Of a stretch of 64,000 bases of DNA, positions 33,471-43,816 are shown piece by piece. The stretch comes from Shinisaurus crocodilurus. Its lineage: Eukaryota > Chordata > Lepidosauria > Squamata > Shinisauridae. Under the pieces are notes generated by a model. It saw only the letters and a program-made list of their open reading frames with translations. It did not search any database and was not told the DNA's origin. Each line of letters starts with the position of its first letter. The stretch's first letter is position 1. The DNA lies in assembly GCA_021292165.1 (NCBI GenBank), contig JAHFWL010001305.1:19263-83262 (forward strand). Reading direction: 5' to 3'. The position numbers and the translations under genes were made by a program.

Positions 33471-33686
33471 AGGCTCTATTTTGCCATTAGAGCCAGCCAG
33501 TAGTCATCACCACATCTTTGGGACAGGCAGGGCATGGCATCCTGTTGTTGGAGGAAGGGAAGGCTTCCACAAGCACCTGAACACCACAGAGTGCAGAGTG
33601 GTATAGCATAAGTAATATTAGTTATCCAGAAGATAAATGTTTTGTTGTCTCTTTCTCCTCTCCCACCCCCTATTTTCCTAATCCAG

Positions 33687-33781
33687 CCTTCTGGGGTGAT
33701 TCTGATGACAGCAACTCTGATATTGAAGCAGCTCTGCGTCCTCAGGTGCATTGCTCAAATGAAGATGACTTCTATGACTGA
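33687..33781 (+). CDS. Probable KIZ terminal coding exon
   Basis: The acceptor CCTAATCCAG precedes 33687. The frame continues A-FWGDSDDSNSDIEAALRP and ends NEDDFYD followed by TGA at 33779-33781. It is an acidic serine/aspartate-rich C-terminus. The preceding exon supplies the first base of the Ala codon. The same sequence read in another frame gives a longer open frame, but the spliced frame has matching phase with two upstream exons and an ordinary end. The likely product is the C-terminus of the centrosomal protein kizuna, 29 kb upstream of XRN2 on the same strand. Confidence 0.7.
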
Positions 33782-34405
33782 GGACCTAACGTTACACACA
33801 CGTGACAAAAAGCACAATGGCAGCTTTCCATAGGGAAAGCTTCGGGAGGGGGCAACTTGGAGCAGAGGAGTTGTTAGCGTGTTTATGTACCCTTTTCTGC
33901 TGACCACTTTTCCACTTCAAATCATCCCTTTGGGCTGTTTTTCTCCCATGCAGGGTTCCAAATGTGAGTTTGTGCACAGATATAAAGCATAGTTCCAACT
34001 TGTGAAGCCTAAGACTTACTGGTAATCCTTGCCCTTATAAGCACTTCTTTGACATCCATGGGGCGGTGGGAATGAGAGTTTCCTTCCCAATGCAAATAGC
34101 AGCTGTGGAGCGGGGGGTGCAGATTAAGAATGCAGTGGGGACAAAGAGTTAAACCCTACCCCTCCCACCATCCCAGTTTATATCATGCTTCCCTCCAATG
34201 GCTGCTAATTATTTAAAATTTCACACAATATATGGGTGAATAACATAACATCTAATTTGACCCTTACTTGGCAATTAGGATGTAGGAGTAAGCCATATTA
34301 TTTTAGAAATTACATTTCTATATACGTGCCTCACCACAGAACATTATCTTGTACAGTAGCTTTTGTTGTCATGCCTGTTCTCCAATAAAATGTGTCCTTG
34401 GCAAT
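33782..34405 (+). other. KIZ 3' UTR with polyadenylation signal
   Basis: AATAAA at 34384-34389 is followed by a GT-rich TGTGTCCTTGGC stretch, a usual cleavage context. A second AATAAA-like signal is near 34498. No transposon is apparent between stop and signal. Confidence 0.6.
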
Positions 34406-34768
34406 TTGCTTGAAGAAACTCCGATTACTATCATATTTTTAAAGTGCTGATCTCTGTGGTGTTCTTGATTTATATTTTGAAATCTATAAGGATTGTTAAT
34501 AAATTTTGCAGCTTTGAAACTAGTAGAATCTTCTCAGTCTGGAAAGGGAGGTTTTGCCCCAGCAGTTAATTGGCAGCCATGGTGCTTTGCTTCTTGCAGG
34601 CTGTTCACTGAATCATAAGACAGTCTGGGAAATTCAGGACACTGGCTCAATTCTCGCAATAAGGCACAGCTGTCCATCCAGAAAGCAGGTTTAGTATAGT
34701 GGCTAAGAAACTGAGCTGTGAATCAGGAAGTCCCTGTTGGAATCTTGTCTCTGCTGTGAACTCACTAA

Positions 34769-35435
34769 GAGGGTTTGCACAGCATGCTAAGCCACACTAT
34801 GTAGCAAGCTACGCAGTGTGGCTTAGAAGCCATCCTATCCCCGATGCGCCTGACAATCAGGCACATCGGGGTGCCTCCTCCCTCCTCGATCCTCCTGTGG
34901 GTACCCCAGGGGACCCTGTGGGAGCATTTCCCCCCCCCTGCCGCCATTTGTCAGCAGTGGGGGGGAAGGGGAGTGGCCATCGCTTCAGCCTACTCGTGAG
35001 TAGGCTGAAGCAATGTCTGCTGTCCGCCACCGTACCCAGTCAAAAGGGCTGGCTGTGGAGGTGGGAGCCTTTTCACCGCCAGTCCAAAATGGCGGGTGGG
35101 GACAGCAGGGACATGGCTGATCCCAGCAGGGAGGAGTTGCTCGTGAGCAGCCTCTCTCTCCTGGGATTGGGCTGCTGGGCGGGGTAGGGATGGTGGACAA
35201 GCAGAGCATGCCCCCCCACCTGCCTGCCACCGCAGCCACCTGGCAACTGCAGCGGCAGGCGGGGGGGGGGGGAATAAGCCGCACTTTGATTGGTCTCCTC
35301 TAGAGAAGACCGATCAGAGCATGGCTCATCCCCATCTGTCGCCTCCCCAAGCCCCCAGTGGCCACCCTGACAAAACCATCCCAGGTTTACATGACACGCA
35401 AAGCCACGGTGGCTTCGCATGTCGTGCAAACCCTG
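34769..35435. mobile_element. hAT-like MITE, GGGTTTGCAC ends
   Basis: The left end AGGGTTTGCACAGCATGC and the right end, the inverse of CAGGGTTTGCACGACATGC, form terminal inverted repeats. The flanks share TCACTA. The interior is GC-rich with a hairpin (CTTCAGCCTACTCGTGAGTA, 34983-35010) and no transposase. Confidence 0.7.
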
Positions 35436-35602
35436 TCACTAGCTTGTCGTAGGCAAGCCGCTCTTTCTCATTCTCAGCTCCCCCATCTGCAATATGGGGG
35501 CGGCGGGTGTGTGTGTAATAGTGACTGACATTATAGGTTTGCTGTAAGGATTGCAAGCAGATAATGTATGTAAACCACTTTGAACACTTGAAAGCACTAT
35601 AC

Positions 35603-36524
35603 CAGTGATGGCGAACCTTTTTGAGCCCGAGTGCCCAAACTGCAACACAAAACCAACTTATTTATTTCAAAGTGCCAACACTGCAATTGAACCTGAATAC
35701 CGAGGTTTTAGTTTTAGAAAAACAACTCATACAGTTGTCCGAACTAATGAACATCTTTTGTCTTAAAAGAAAAACACAATAACAGAGCTTTCAATGATAC
35801 AAACAGTTTTTTGTTGGAAAAAAAAATCAACTCAAAAAAGTATTATAGTACTACATTGTACACATAGCCTGAAGGGAATTTATACAAACTTTTTAAATAA
35901 TTAGGCACATGTACTTTTGGATAAGGGATTCTCAACTTGTAATATGATTATATGCCAGACTGAAATTGTATGGGGCAAGCTTTACTCTGTGTCCTTTCCC
36001 TGCTTCTACACATGTCAGATTAGTAAAAGTAAAAGTCAACCTGTACTAGGATGAGCAAGATAAACAAGAAAACTAAACGTGCTTAACACATTTTAAACAC
36101 TTTATGTCTTGGACTGCAAACACTGCATTAGGTAAAAGTTTGCATTGGGCATGCTTTTGCACAATTAATGTGATTTTTGCTATTGCATGCATGCTGATAA
36201 TTTGTCAAACCTTGGCTCATACTCTGTTAGTTTGAGAGCAACACATGCAGCACTCGGGTCAACTGCTAGGGCTTTACATCCAAGCCATGCTCTGTGCATC
36301 ATTCTTCAAAATCTTTTAAATGTGATAACAACGTAGAAAAGAATTCTGTAACAGGAATTCTAGAATAAAATCATTCTGTTCCACACTGTGAGAAAGAACA
36401 AGATCATTAGTGTTTTGCAGAAGGGGACAGTCTTTTCACGATCTGGTGACCAATGGCTCGAGTGCCCACAGAGAGGTCCCTGTGTGCCAGCTGTGGCACC
36501 CGTGCCATAGGTTCGCCATCACTG
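35603..36524. mobile_element. hAT element, non-autonomous, TSD CACTATAC
   Basis: CACTATAC is repeated perfectly at 35595-35602 and 36525-36532. The left end is CAGTGATGGCGAACCTTTTT and the right end is the inverse of CAGTGATGGCGAACCTATGG. The 922-bp AT-rich interior has no open frame of note. Confidence 0.93.
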
Positions 36525-37080
36525 CACTATACCAATGTTTATTATTATGAATATCCAGGTGTGTGACAGGAGCTTATTTAGGAAGAACCAAGCAATAGTA
36601 TAGCAGGACTGCCTTCAGGATCAGAAATACATTAGGAGAGGCCTGCAAATTTGTAACCCACCAAGCTGAATGCAGCCTGCCAGCTGTACACTGTAGTCTG
36701 TGAGGTGCTTTACACCGGATCAGGAAGTAGAACCAGGTTTCTTCATCGCGGTCTCTGTGCATCATACATATGGGCTCTGTGCCTGTGCGGAGCCTGTTTC
36801 AGGAAGCTTCTATAGCTGAGGAATTTAGGCAGAAACCCCTCCCCCACCGTCCTATTGCGCATGCTACTAGTGGGTTCCCACCCACTTCTTCAGTTCCTCT
36901 TCGACCGCCTTTGTGGTTGCCTTGGAGAGCATTCTCTGTGTCCTTTGACCACAGCACTGAAGTTTACTCGTAGTTTCTTTTATTTTTCTCACCATTTCCT
37001 CTAAAGCATTTCTACCCATTGCCATTTTATTTACTTTAATTTTCTCTTCACCTCTCTTGGTGACAATCCTCCCGGAACGA

Positions 37081-38258
37081 ATGGCCACCAAGGCCCCATT
37101 CCACAAATGTGTCCGCTGTGGCAGCAAACTGCCTCCCACGGATGGCCACTCCCCGTGCCTGTTTTGTCTTGGTGAGGGGCACAAAGTTGACTCGTGCCCC
37201 CACTGCCAATCCTTCACAAAACAGGCCAGGAGGAACCGTGCCGATCGAGAAAAAGGCGTTGGCGGCTGTTGATCAACCAGCTCCAATAACGGAAACTCCT
37301 TCTTCACTACAACCAGTACCACTGTCTCCTCTGGGTCAGACCCTGGCGACAGGGAGAGACCCCCTGACTCCGGACTGTTTGCTGTCCATCCTGACAGCCA
37401 GAAAACTGGCCAAAAAGGCCCAATACAGCTCAGTCAGCGTGAAGAAGAAGGAGCAAAAACGCTCCGACTCTGAGGGAGAAGTCTCCACCTCCCTAAAGGG
37501 CTCGGACACCGACCGCCTCCCCTTCCAAACCGGTGCCAGCCGCGATCTCGATCGTCTTGGTACCAATCTCCTCGGTATCAGAGGGTGAAATATGGGACTC
37601 TCCTCCTCTGGAACAACTTCGAGACTGTTCTCCGTCGCCTTGATACTGATCTCCCCCCAAACAAGGGGAGCTCCAACCGTCTCCATGAGCCCACCGGCCG
37701 GAGACTCGCCGGAGAGAGAGCAGCCAGAGCCCCTACGGCCATTGATACCGGTCCCGCTCTCCACTTTCGGATTGGGAGGGGAGATCAGAGTGGTCCTTTC
37801 CATCTAGACCATGGTACTATTGGGAATACTGGTGGTTCCGTGGGCATCAGGATCCCTCTATGTCCCACCGCGTTTCCACCAAGAACTGTCAGCCTCTCTC
37901 GACAGACCGCCTAGTCCACAACACCAGCCACTGCCGCCTCCTCCGAGAGGCCAACGGCCAATTCGACGCCAGCCAACTCCCTCGGTACTGGAGCCATCAC
38001 CATCATCTACCTCGGTACCAAGGCATGATGCTCCATCAGCACCAGCTCCTGCTCCAACGACAGACCCTCTTCGAGTCACTCGATCCTCCAGGGCTTCCTC
38101 CCCCAAAGACTACTACTCGAAGTCGTCTTCCATCTCCTCCCTTGCACCTTCCATCTCCTCCCCAGAAGTGATGGCCGGCTTCCAAAGACCCCAACTCGCC
38201 ATCGGAGGATATGGGACACTTCTCCGAGCAAGTATGTCGGATGGCTCAGTCCCTAGGG
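37081..38258 (+). pseudogene. DIRS gag-like gene, N-terminal part, frameshifted
   Basis: From ATG 37081 the frame encodes MATKAPFHKCVRCGSKLPP and a compact zinc-binding pattern (CVRC, DGH, CLFC, GEGH, CPHC) at residues 10-42, the pattern seen in the gag-like protein of vertebrate DIRS elements. A frameshift near 37235 moves it to a frame rich in Lys and Ser up to about 37588. A serine/proline-rich region continues in other frames to the hAT insertion at 38259. The protein would package element RNA; this copy cannot be made intact. Confidence 0.7.
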
Positions 38259-38377
38259 CAGTGTTCCCCAACCTTTTTCGAGTCACAACCCCCTTTTACA
38301 ATAGCAAAGTAACTGGAGACCCCCACCACATTTGCATAAATTTGCATTTTAATAGGGTCATATATAGACTATTAAAA

Positions 38378-38498
38378 CAGGCTTCCCCAATCTGGTGCCC
38401 CCCAGATGTGTTGGACTACAACTCCCAACATGGCTGATTGGGGCATGCTGGGAGTTGTAGTCTGACACATCTGGAGGGCACCAGACTGGGCAAAGCTG
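38378..38498. mobile_element. hAT MITE (CAGGCTTCCCCAATCTGG ends)
   Basis: The ends CAGGCTTCCCCAATCTGGTG and the inverse of CAGCTTTGCCCAGTCTGGTG bound it. The flanks are TATTAAAA and TCTTAAAA (7 of 8). Same family as 63518-63626. Confidence 0.88.
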
Positions 38499-38610
38499 TC
38501 TTAAAACAGGCAAAACAGGAATTAGATCGCACCTAAGTCCTTCCTCTTACCAGAGTGTGCATCTAATATAAAAACAAGATAAAATAATAAATAATTCAGG
38601 GAGTGACCCT

Positions 38611-38853
38611 ATTTATTTATTTATTATATTTATACCCCGCCTTTTTTCCTGCAAGGAACCCAAGGCGGCTTACATAATCCTCCTCCTCCTCTCCATTTTA
38701 TCCTCACAACAACCCTGTGAGGTAGGTTAGGCTGAGAGGCAGTGACTGGCCCAAAGTCACCCAGTGAGTTTCATGGCCAAGCGGGGACTAGAACCCGGAT
38801 CTCCTGAGTCCCAGTCCAACACTCTAACCACTACGCCACACTGGCTCTCTATG
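38611..38853 (-). repeat. Full-length tRNA-derived SINE
   Basis: On the minus strand it has a tRNA-like head with A box (GTGGCGTAGTGGTTAGAGTG) and B box (GGTTCTAGTCC), a conserved body (GAAACTCACTGGGTGACTTT), and ends in AAATAAATA after GGTATAAATATAAT. It is the reference copy for the partial ones in the window and has the form of squamate tRNA SINEs. Confidence 0.9.
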
Positions 38854-39019
38854 GCCCCTAGACAGCATCTCGGGGGGCCAAAGGATACTTTGTATTCCCA
38901 GATCCAAGGTTGGAGACAGATCCGACCTTGGAGTTGGAAATTTATGCTCTGATCCCCTTCCCCCTCCACCCCCGTTGCAGCCAGGGTGGAAAGAAGTTTG
39001 CCCCATAAAGTCCAATGGG

Positions 39020-39200
39020 ACTTACTCCTAGTTAAGTGAACATAAGAAGAGCCCTGATGCTGGATCAGACCAAGGGTCCATCTAGTCCAGCACTCTGTTC
39101 ACAAAGTGGCCAACCAACTGCCCACAGGATCCCACAAACAGGACATGAATGCAACAGCACCCTGCATAAAATTTGCATATGCTAATTTATATCTATGTAT
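39020..39200 (+). repeat. Dispersed repeat (AAGAGCCCTGATGCTGGATC)
   Basis: GAACATAAGAAGAGCCC, GGATCAGACCAAGGGTCC and TCCAGCACTCTGTTCACA match the copy at 33350-33470. It precedes the CR1-like piece. Confidence 0.6.
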
Positions 39201-39479
39201 ACATGTAGATATAGAATTACAAGGATTTAATTAAATTTCACAGAAGGCAAAGCCCGCAATTAACTTCTCATCCAAATCACTTCAAATATATGCTCAAATA
39301 AATACATGCATTTGTTTGCACCCCACCCCAGATCTTTTCAAATCAGTAGCCCCAAATTACAACTAGTTTGCTGTCTGTCTCTAAATGTCCCATCTCGACT
39401 TTTTCTCTCCCCCGCCCTCCAACATCTCTCTCTTTCCGTCCTGTAGGAAAATTGCCCCTCCCTGCCTCATATAATTAAG

Positions 39480-39868
39480 CTGAAAATCAAAGCGCCTCCA
39501 GCAACATCAAGTAGGCCGCTCAACAAGGTCTGCCACAGACGGCCTTCTCCTTATTCCATCAGCCAGAGCAGCCAGGCTGGTGGGGACTAGGAAGAGGGCC
39601 TTCTCTGTGGCGGCCCCCACATTATGGAACTCCCTCCCTAGTGACCTTCGCCATGCCCCCTCCGTGATGACCTTCCGCCGTGCATTAAAAACATGGCTGT
39701 TCAGGCGGGAATATGGGGTGGGTTAGGTTTTTAATGAGAATTTTTTATATTGTTTTAATTATTATATTTTATTGTGTTTTACTGTATTTTAATTGTACAT
39801 CGCCCAGGGTGGCCGGGTGACCGGCCAGATGGGCGATTGATAAATATAATAAATAAATAAATAAATAA
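39480..39868 (+). repeat. CR1-like LINE 3' end
   Basis: GGCCTTCTCTGTGGCGGCC, CACATTATGGAACTCCCTCC and AAAACATGGCTGTTCAGGCG encode the last part of CR1/L2 ORF2. They lead to a 3' UTR ending TGATAAATATAATAAATAAA. Confidence 0.8.
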
Positions 39869-40018
39869 AGTTTCCTTTGGCATTAGACCCCGGTTCCCAT
39901 GAGCCCCTGATTCACAGGAAGACAGGAGCACTCTTAAATAGAGATAACTGTGTGCAACACACAGTCAAGAGATCAACACCCCCCCTTAAACCCCCCACCC
40001 TTTCTCACCTCGAGCACC

Positions 40019-40650
40019 AGTGCTGTCAAGGGGCGCAGCTGGCAGTCTTAGGGAGGGACAAAAGGGCACCCCCAAGGCTGTTGCTGCTCCGAGGCGGAGG
40101 GAGGAGTGGAAAGTTGACAGCCCGGCCAAGAGATTGGATCTCTGCCACTTCGAGCTTGGCAGGCGTCGCAGCTGGAATTGGTGCGAGCAGCCTCAACGGG
40201 CCGGCACTACGCAGTGGAACCTCGCCACCGTCCCGGCAGGCACTCAGGCTTCTGGAGAGGCGCAGTTAGAGGGGCAGGCAGAAAAGGAGAGGGACGCCCC
40301 CGTGCACTCCGGGCTAAGCAGACGCCCCATCCAAGACCAAGTGTGGAAGGAGACGGAGAGGCGGCCTCAGGTGCGAGGCAAGAGGTGAAGAAGACCGTCT
40401 CCCCCCCCCCGGCCCAAAATAAGGTGGGTGGGGCACCTTGCATGGCTTCCCGCGTGTGCTGAACAGCGGGCAGGGCTGCTGTCGTCAGAGGCAGCAGCCA
40501 TGGCCCTGGAACAGGTATTGCAGGCCGCCCACCAGGGGGAACTGGACATGCTCAAGTCGCTGCAGGGGCAGCTGCAGCCAGCATCACTCCAGGACCTGCT
40601 GGGTGCCTCGCCGGCTCACCATGTGGCCCGCGCCGACAACTGCTTCCCAA
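40019..40650 (+). pseudogene. Captured espin (ESPN)-like first exon and upstream region
   Basis: ATG at 40500 opens [20 protein letters not shown], then [11 protein letters not shown] and [12 protein letters not shown]. Vertebrate espins begin MALEQ-LQAA-QGELD-L-SL with a following PxHHAARAG ankyrin motif. Espin is an actin-bundling protein of stereocilia and microvilli. Similarity ends around residue 48 (about 40640), as expected for a first coding exon, and after that the frame is non-homologous. The 480 bp upstream are CpG-rich and may be the 5' UTR and promoter of the donor gene. The fragment lies inside the hAT ends at 38259-40731, so it was moved there. Confidence 0.72.
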
Positions 40651-40745
40651 AGCGGCCCCGCCCTGCCCTGCCCAGACTGAGAGCCTTCGCAACTCCCAAG
40701 GGGGTCGCAACCCACAGGTTGAAGAACACTGTCCTAGGGATTACC

Positions 40746-41173
40746 AAACAAGCAGGAGGAAGAGAGGATAAGGGATCTGGTGTTCGATGCCATATACACT
40801 GAAGATCACGATCCCTTTCCTCCCGACTCTACTCCACACGGTGAAGGCTGCATGGAAGAATCCCTCTTCCATGCCTCCTAAATCCAAGCGCCTGAAGAAG
40901 ATGTATAGGGTGCAGGATCAGGACACTCCATCCTTTTCCCTCCACCCTAAGCCCAACTCCATCACTGTAGAGTCCACACAAAGCTGTTCTCGTTGCCAAC
41001 ACTCTGCACTGGTAGATAAGGAAGGCCGTTGCTTGGACCTCATGGGCCGCAGAGCTTACTCTTCCGCCTCCCTCTGGTTGAAGGTTGCCAACTACCAAGC
41101 CACCATGGCCCGCTACCAACTCTTCCTTTGGGAGAAAATTGGGGCCATGTGTGACTACCTCCCCGAGGACTGA
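40746..41173 (+). pseudogene. DIRS gag-like gene, C-terminal part
   Basis: The plus-strand frame includes a cysteine pair (CSRC) and then GRRAYSSASLWLKVANYQAT with MARYQLFLW, close to the conserved C-terminal segment of DIRS gag-like proteins. It follows directly on the pre-hAT segment once the insertion is removed. Confidence 0.6.
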
Positions 41174-41844
41174 AAAGAACTAGGCTATGTCTTCCAGACG
41201 GAAGCCACCAGACTTGCTAGGCAGCAAATTAACACTGCCCGTCACCCAAGCCATCTGCCATGCTAAAGCCATGGTTGGTTCGGTGGCGCTCAGGTGCCAT
41301 GCCTGGCTACGCTCTGCTGCCCTGAATCAGGAGGCTCGCTCAAGGATAGAAGACCTTCCCTTTGATGGTGAGGGACTATTTAATGCCAAGGCCGACGAGG
41401 CCATGGACTCTGTACAGAAGGCCTGGACCACGGCCAAGAAAATGGGACAGTCTCAGTACCCTGCCTCTCAGCTGCCAAAACAGAAGAAATGGTACCATCC
41501 GCAGCCTTCATTTCTCCCTTCTTGCCATCAGCAGCCTCCGCCACCGAGATGTTCTTACTCCCAGTCTCAGTACCAGGGCTCCCGTAAGAGAGGGGACTAC
41601 TCTGGAAAGCGGTGCCTTTGACTTCTCACCGGTCTCTCTCATGCCGCCCACAGCCACCACATCCGGCTCTCCACCATTATCTACAATCCTCCAATTTGGC
41701 CATCGTCTTCGCCCATTCCTACAGATGTGGAGGTCTATAACATCAGACACTTGGGTCCTGAAGATCGTCCAGCATGGCTACAAGATTGAGTTCAATGCCC
41801 TGCCTCCCTTCTCCAGTGTCTGCATTACTTGGCCATCTCCAGCT

Positions 41845-42010
41845 CTACGGGAAGAAGTGGCCACTCTCCTTTCCAAGGGGGCCATTTGACCGGTCTCGCT
41901 ACAAGACCTACGCCACAGACTTTATTCCCGTTACTTTCTCGTACTGAAGAAGGATGGCGGGCTTCGCCCAATCCTGGACCTATGTCTCCGTCCCGAGGTT
42001 CGCGGCTCCC
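41845..42010 (+). pseudogene. DIRS reverse transcriptase, N-terminal remnant
   Basis: ALREEVATLLSKGAI, then a stop, then in frame YSRYFLVLKKDGGLRPILDL are RT fingers-domain motifs (Leu-Lys-Lys-Asp-Gly-Gly). The palm region with the catalytic YxDD is absent; the sequence passes directly to RNase H within about 60 bases, showing a large internal deletion. Confidence 0.7.
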
Positions 42011-42074
42011 TACTTCGGTGGCAAAAGAAATCCCACCTTCAACATGGTCTGCCTTTCTGAGAACAGTTGCACAT

Positions 42075-42440
42075 GAGGACCCTCACCACAGATACCTCCC
42101 TCCTCGGTTGGGGAGCGCATTGTCGAGGGATGATGGTCCAAGGATGATGGACACGCCAGGAGAGTTACTTCCACATAAACTATTTGGAGTTCCTGGCCAT
42201 TTCCAGGGTTTTGCAGGCATTAGAGAGAGACCTTGTCGGGCAAAAAGCCCAAGTCGTGACAGACAATACTACAGCTGTCGCGTACATAAACAGACAGGGC
42301 AAGACGAGGTCACCCAAACTTATGGCCTTACCCGCCGCCTTTTCGGCTGGACTATATCCAGGAATATTGTGCTCTCTTCCATCCACATTGCGGACAAAGA
42401 CAATGCCCTCGCCGATGCTCTCGGTCGTGTGACCTTTCAG
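42075..42440 (+). pseudogene. DIRS RNase H remnant
   Basis: LTTDTSLLGWGAHCRG followed after breaks by LEFLAISRVLQALE and VVTDNTTAVAYINRQGK are DIRS RNase H motifs (Asp in TTD, Glu in LEF, Asp in TDN). A frameshift lies between the first and second motif. Confidence 0.7.
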
Positions 42441-43397
42441 TCCCATGAATGGGAGCTCAATTCAGCGGTGCTACAACTTGCCCCCGGTTTTGCAGCAGTG
42501 GGCCTCGGACGGGCTTCCATGGGAAATGCATTCCAACACCGCTGGACAGGGGCCTTCTTCTACATGTTTCCCCCCTTTCCACTCCTGACCAAGGTCCTTG
42601 CCAAGATCCAAGCAGATTGCACAGACTGCATCTTGATCGCCCCATGGTGGCCCCGTCAGCCTTGGTTCACTCCGTTACTCCACCGCTGTGTAGGAAACTA
42701 TTTCCATATTCCCCCATCTCGGACTCTCCTCTCTCAGGACCGGGATTGGATCCTCCACCTGGACCTCAAAATTCTTTGCCTGACCACTTGCCGCCTTCAG
42801 TGATGGATCCGATCAACCTGCTGCCTCCTCGGGTTCAGACAGTCCTCGATGTGGCTCGAAAGCCCTCCACTCGTCACTCCTATGCGAGAAGTGGGCAGGC
42901 TTCTCCTCTGTTCACCTGCTCCAAAGGTTTGGATCCATCCTCCTCTGGCATTCCATGCATCCTAGACTGTCTTCAACTTTTGATGCAGCGAGGACTTAAA
43001 CTGTCATCCATGAAAGTCTACCTCGCGGTCGAGCAAAGATGGTGACAAGGAAGGCTGCTTCTGCTTTGAGCTCCGTAATGTATTTCTAGTCGCTGTTTCT
43101 TTTTATCTATTCTGACTATTTTGAGCTGGCAAATTTTACCCTAGTATTTATCGAAAGGCTCTCTGAACAATTTTGAACATCTTGTCTTGCCTACAGTGTT
43201 TCTCAAGGACAATTTTTTCAAACAAACGGTGCTTACAATCATGCGAATAAATGGGAGTCAACCATTCTCGACGCAAGGAGGACGAGCAATGCCAAGTAGC
43301 AGCCAGTTGCAAGCATTTAATTACTAATTATCTGAGTTGTTTGAATGCTTGTATTCATTGTTTTGGGAGTAAATAGTTGGAACTCAAAATAAGTGAT

Positions 43398-43729
43398 ATG
43401 GTGCTTACCAGAAAGGACTATAAGACTTTGGGAATTGTGCCTGATGATGGCGACCTCCTCCAGGTTAAACGTAAAAAACAAGCAAAGATTACTCAGTTCT
43501 TCGAAACAAAGGGTCTGTTAGTGGAGCTGAGGAGGGGATTTTAAACTCCCCAAATTCTATTTTGGATTGGACTATGACTTATAAAGGGAATACTCAAGTA
43601 CCAACAGAGGAAACTGTATGTAAAAGTCTTGCTGAGGAGCTGGCCCTCGCCATACAGATACCTTTTGCAGGATGTGCACAGCCAGTCACGGCTGATAAGC
43701 AACAACCAAAGTAATCTCAAATGTCAGCA
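43398..43729 (+). pseudogene. LINE ORF1 with N-terminal PIP-box-like motif, frameshifted
   Basis: ATG at 43398 begins MVLTRKDYKTLGIV and reaches KKQAKITQFFETKG at residues 26-39. QAKITQFF fits the PCNA-interacting PIP box (Q-x-x-I-x-x-F-F) exactly. The frame stops at 43544, but a neighbouring frame continues without stop from about 43515 to TAA near 43715, so one small frameshift breaks it. I do not recognise further domains; there is no visible coiled coil or CCHC in the remaining part. The motif position at the N-terminus would fit a nuclear, replication-linked role, which is inference. Confidence 0.55.
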
Positions 43730-43816
43730 GACCAAGCCCAGATGTGGAAAAAATCATGCACCTGGAAGAATTAGTGAGAACTAATGATAAGGCCCTCCAA
43801 AAATTCGTCAAGCAGC

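Larger units (their letters stand above)
34684..36550 (+). repeat. tRNA-like SINE split by two hAT insertions
   Basis: The head GTTTAGTATAGTGGCTAAG is at 34689. The body resumes at 35436 (GTCACTAGCTTG ... CCATCTGCAATATGG) and the tail (TATACCAATGTTTATTATTA) ends near 36548. Excising 34769-35435 and 35603-36532 gives one continuous SINE. Confidence 0.75.
38259..40731. mobile_element. hAT element carrying an espin-like exon, inserted in the DIRS element
   Basis: The left terminus CAGTGTTCCCCAACCT and the right terminus, the inverse of CAGTGTTCTTCAACCT, are 16-bp terminal inverted repeats. The flanking octamers are CCCTAGGG (38251-38258) and TCCTAGGG (40732-40739), 7 of 8 matching. Inside are a MITE (38378-38498), a full SINE (38611-38853), a dispersed repeat (39020-39200), a CR1-like 3' end (39480-39868) and a GC-rich block (40019-40650) with an espin-like start. 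No transposase is present. Confidence 0.85.

Noticed and set aside
33642..33833. Open frame starting MLSLSPLPPP over the last KIZ exon
   Set aside because: It crosses the polypyrimidine tract and acceptor site in a different frame; the spliced frame has phase support from two upstream exons.
37858..38106. Minus-strand Gly-rich frame within the DIRS gag region
   Set aside because: Antisense to the Pro/Ser-rich gag tail; no independent support.
38611..38853. A tRNA gene on the minus strand
   Set aside because: A and B boxes are present, but the sequence continues into the SINE body and the cloverleaf is not maintained.
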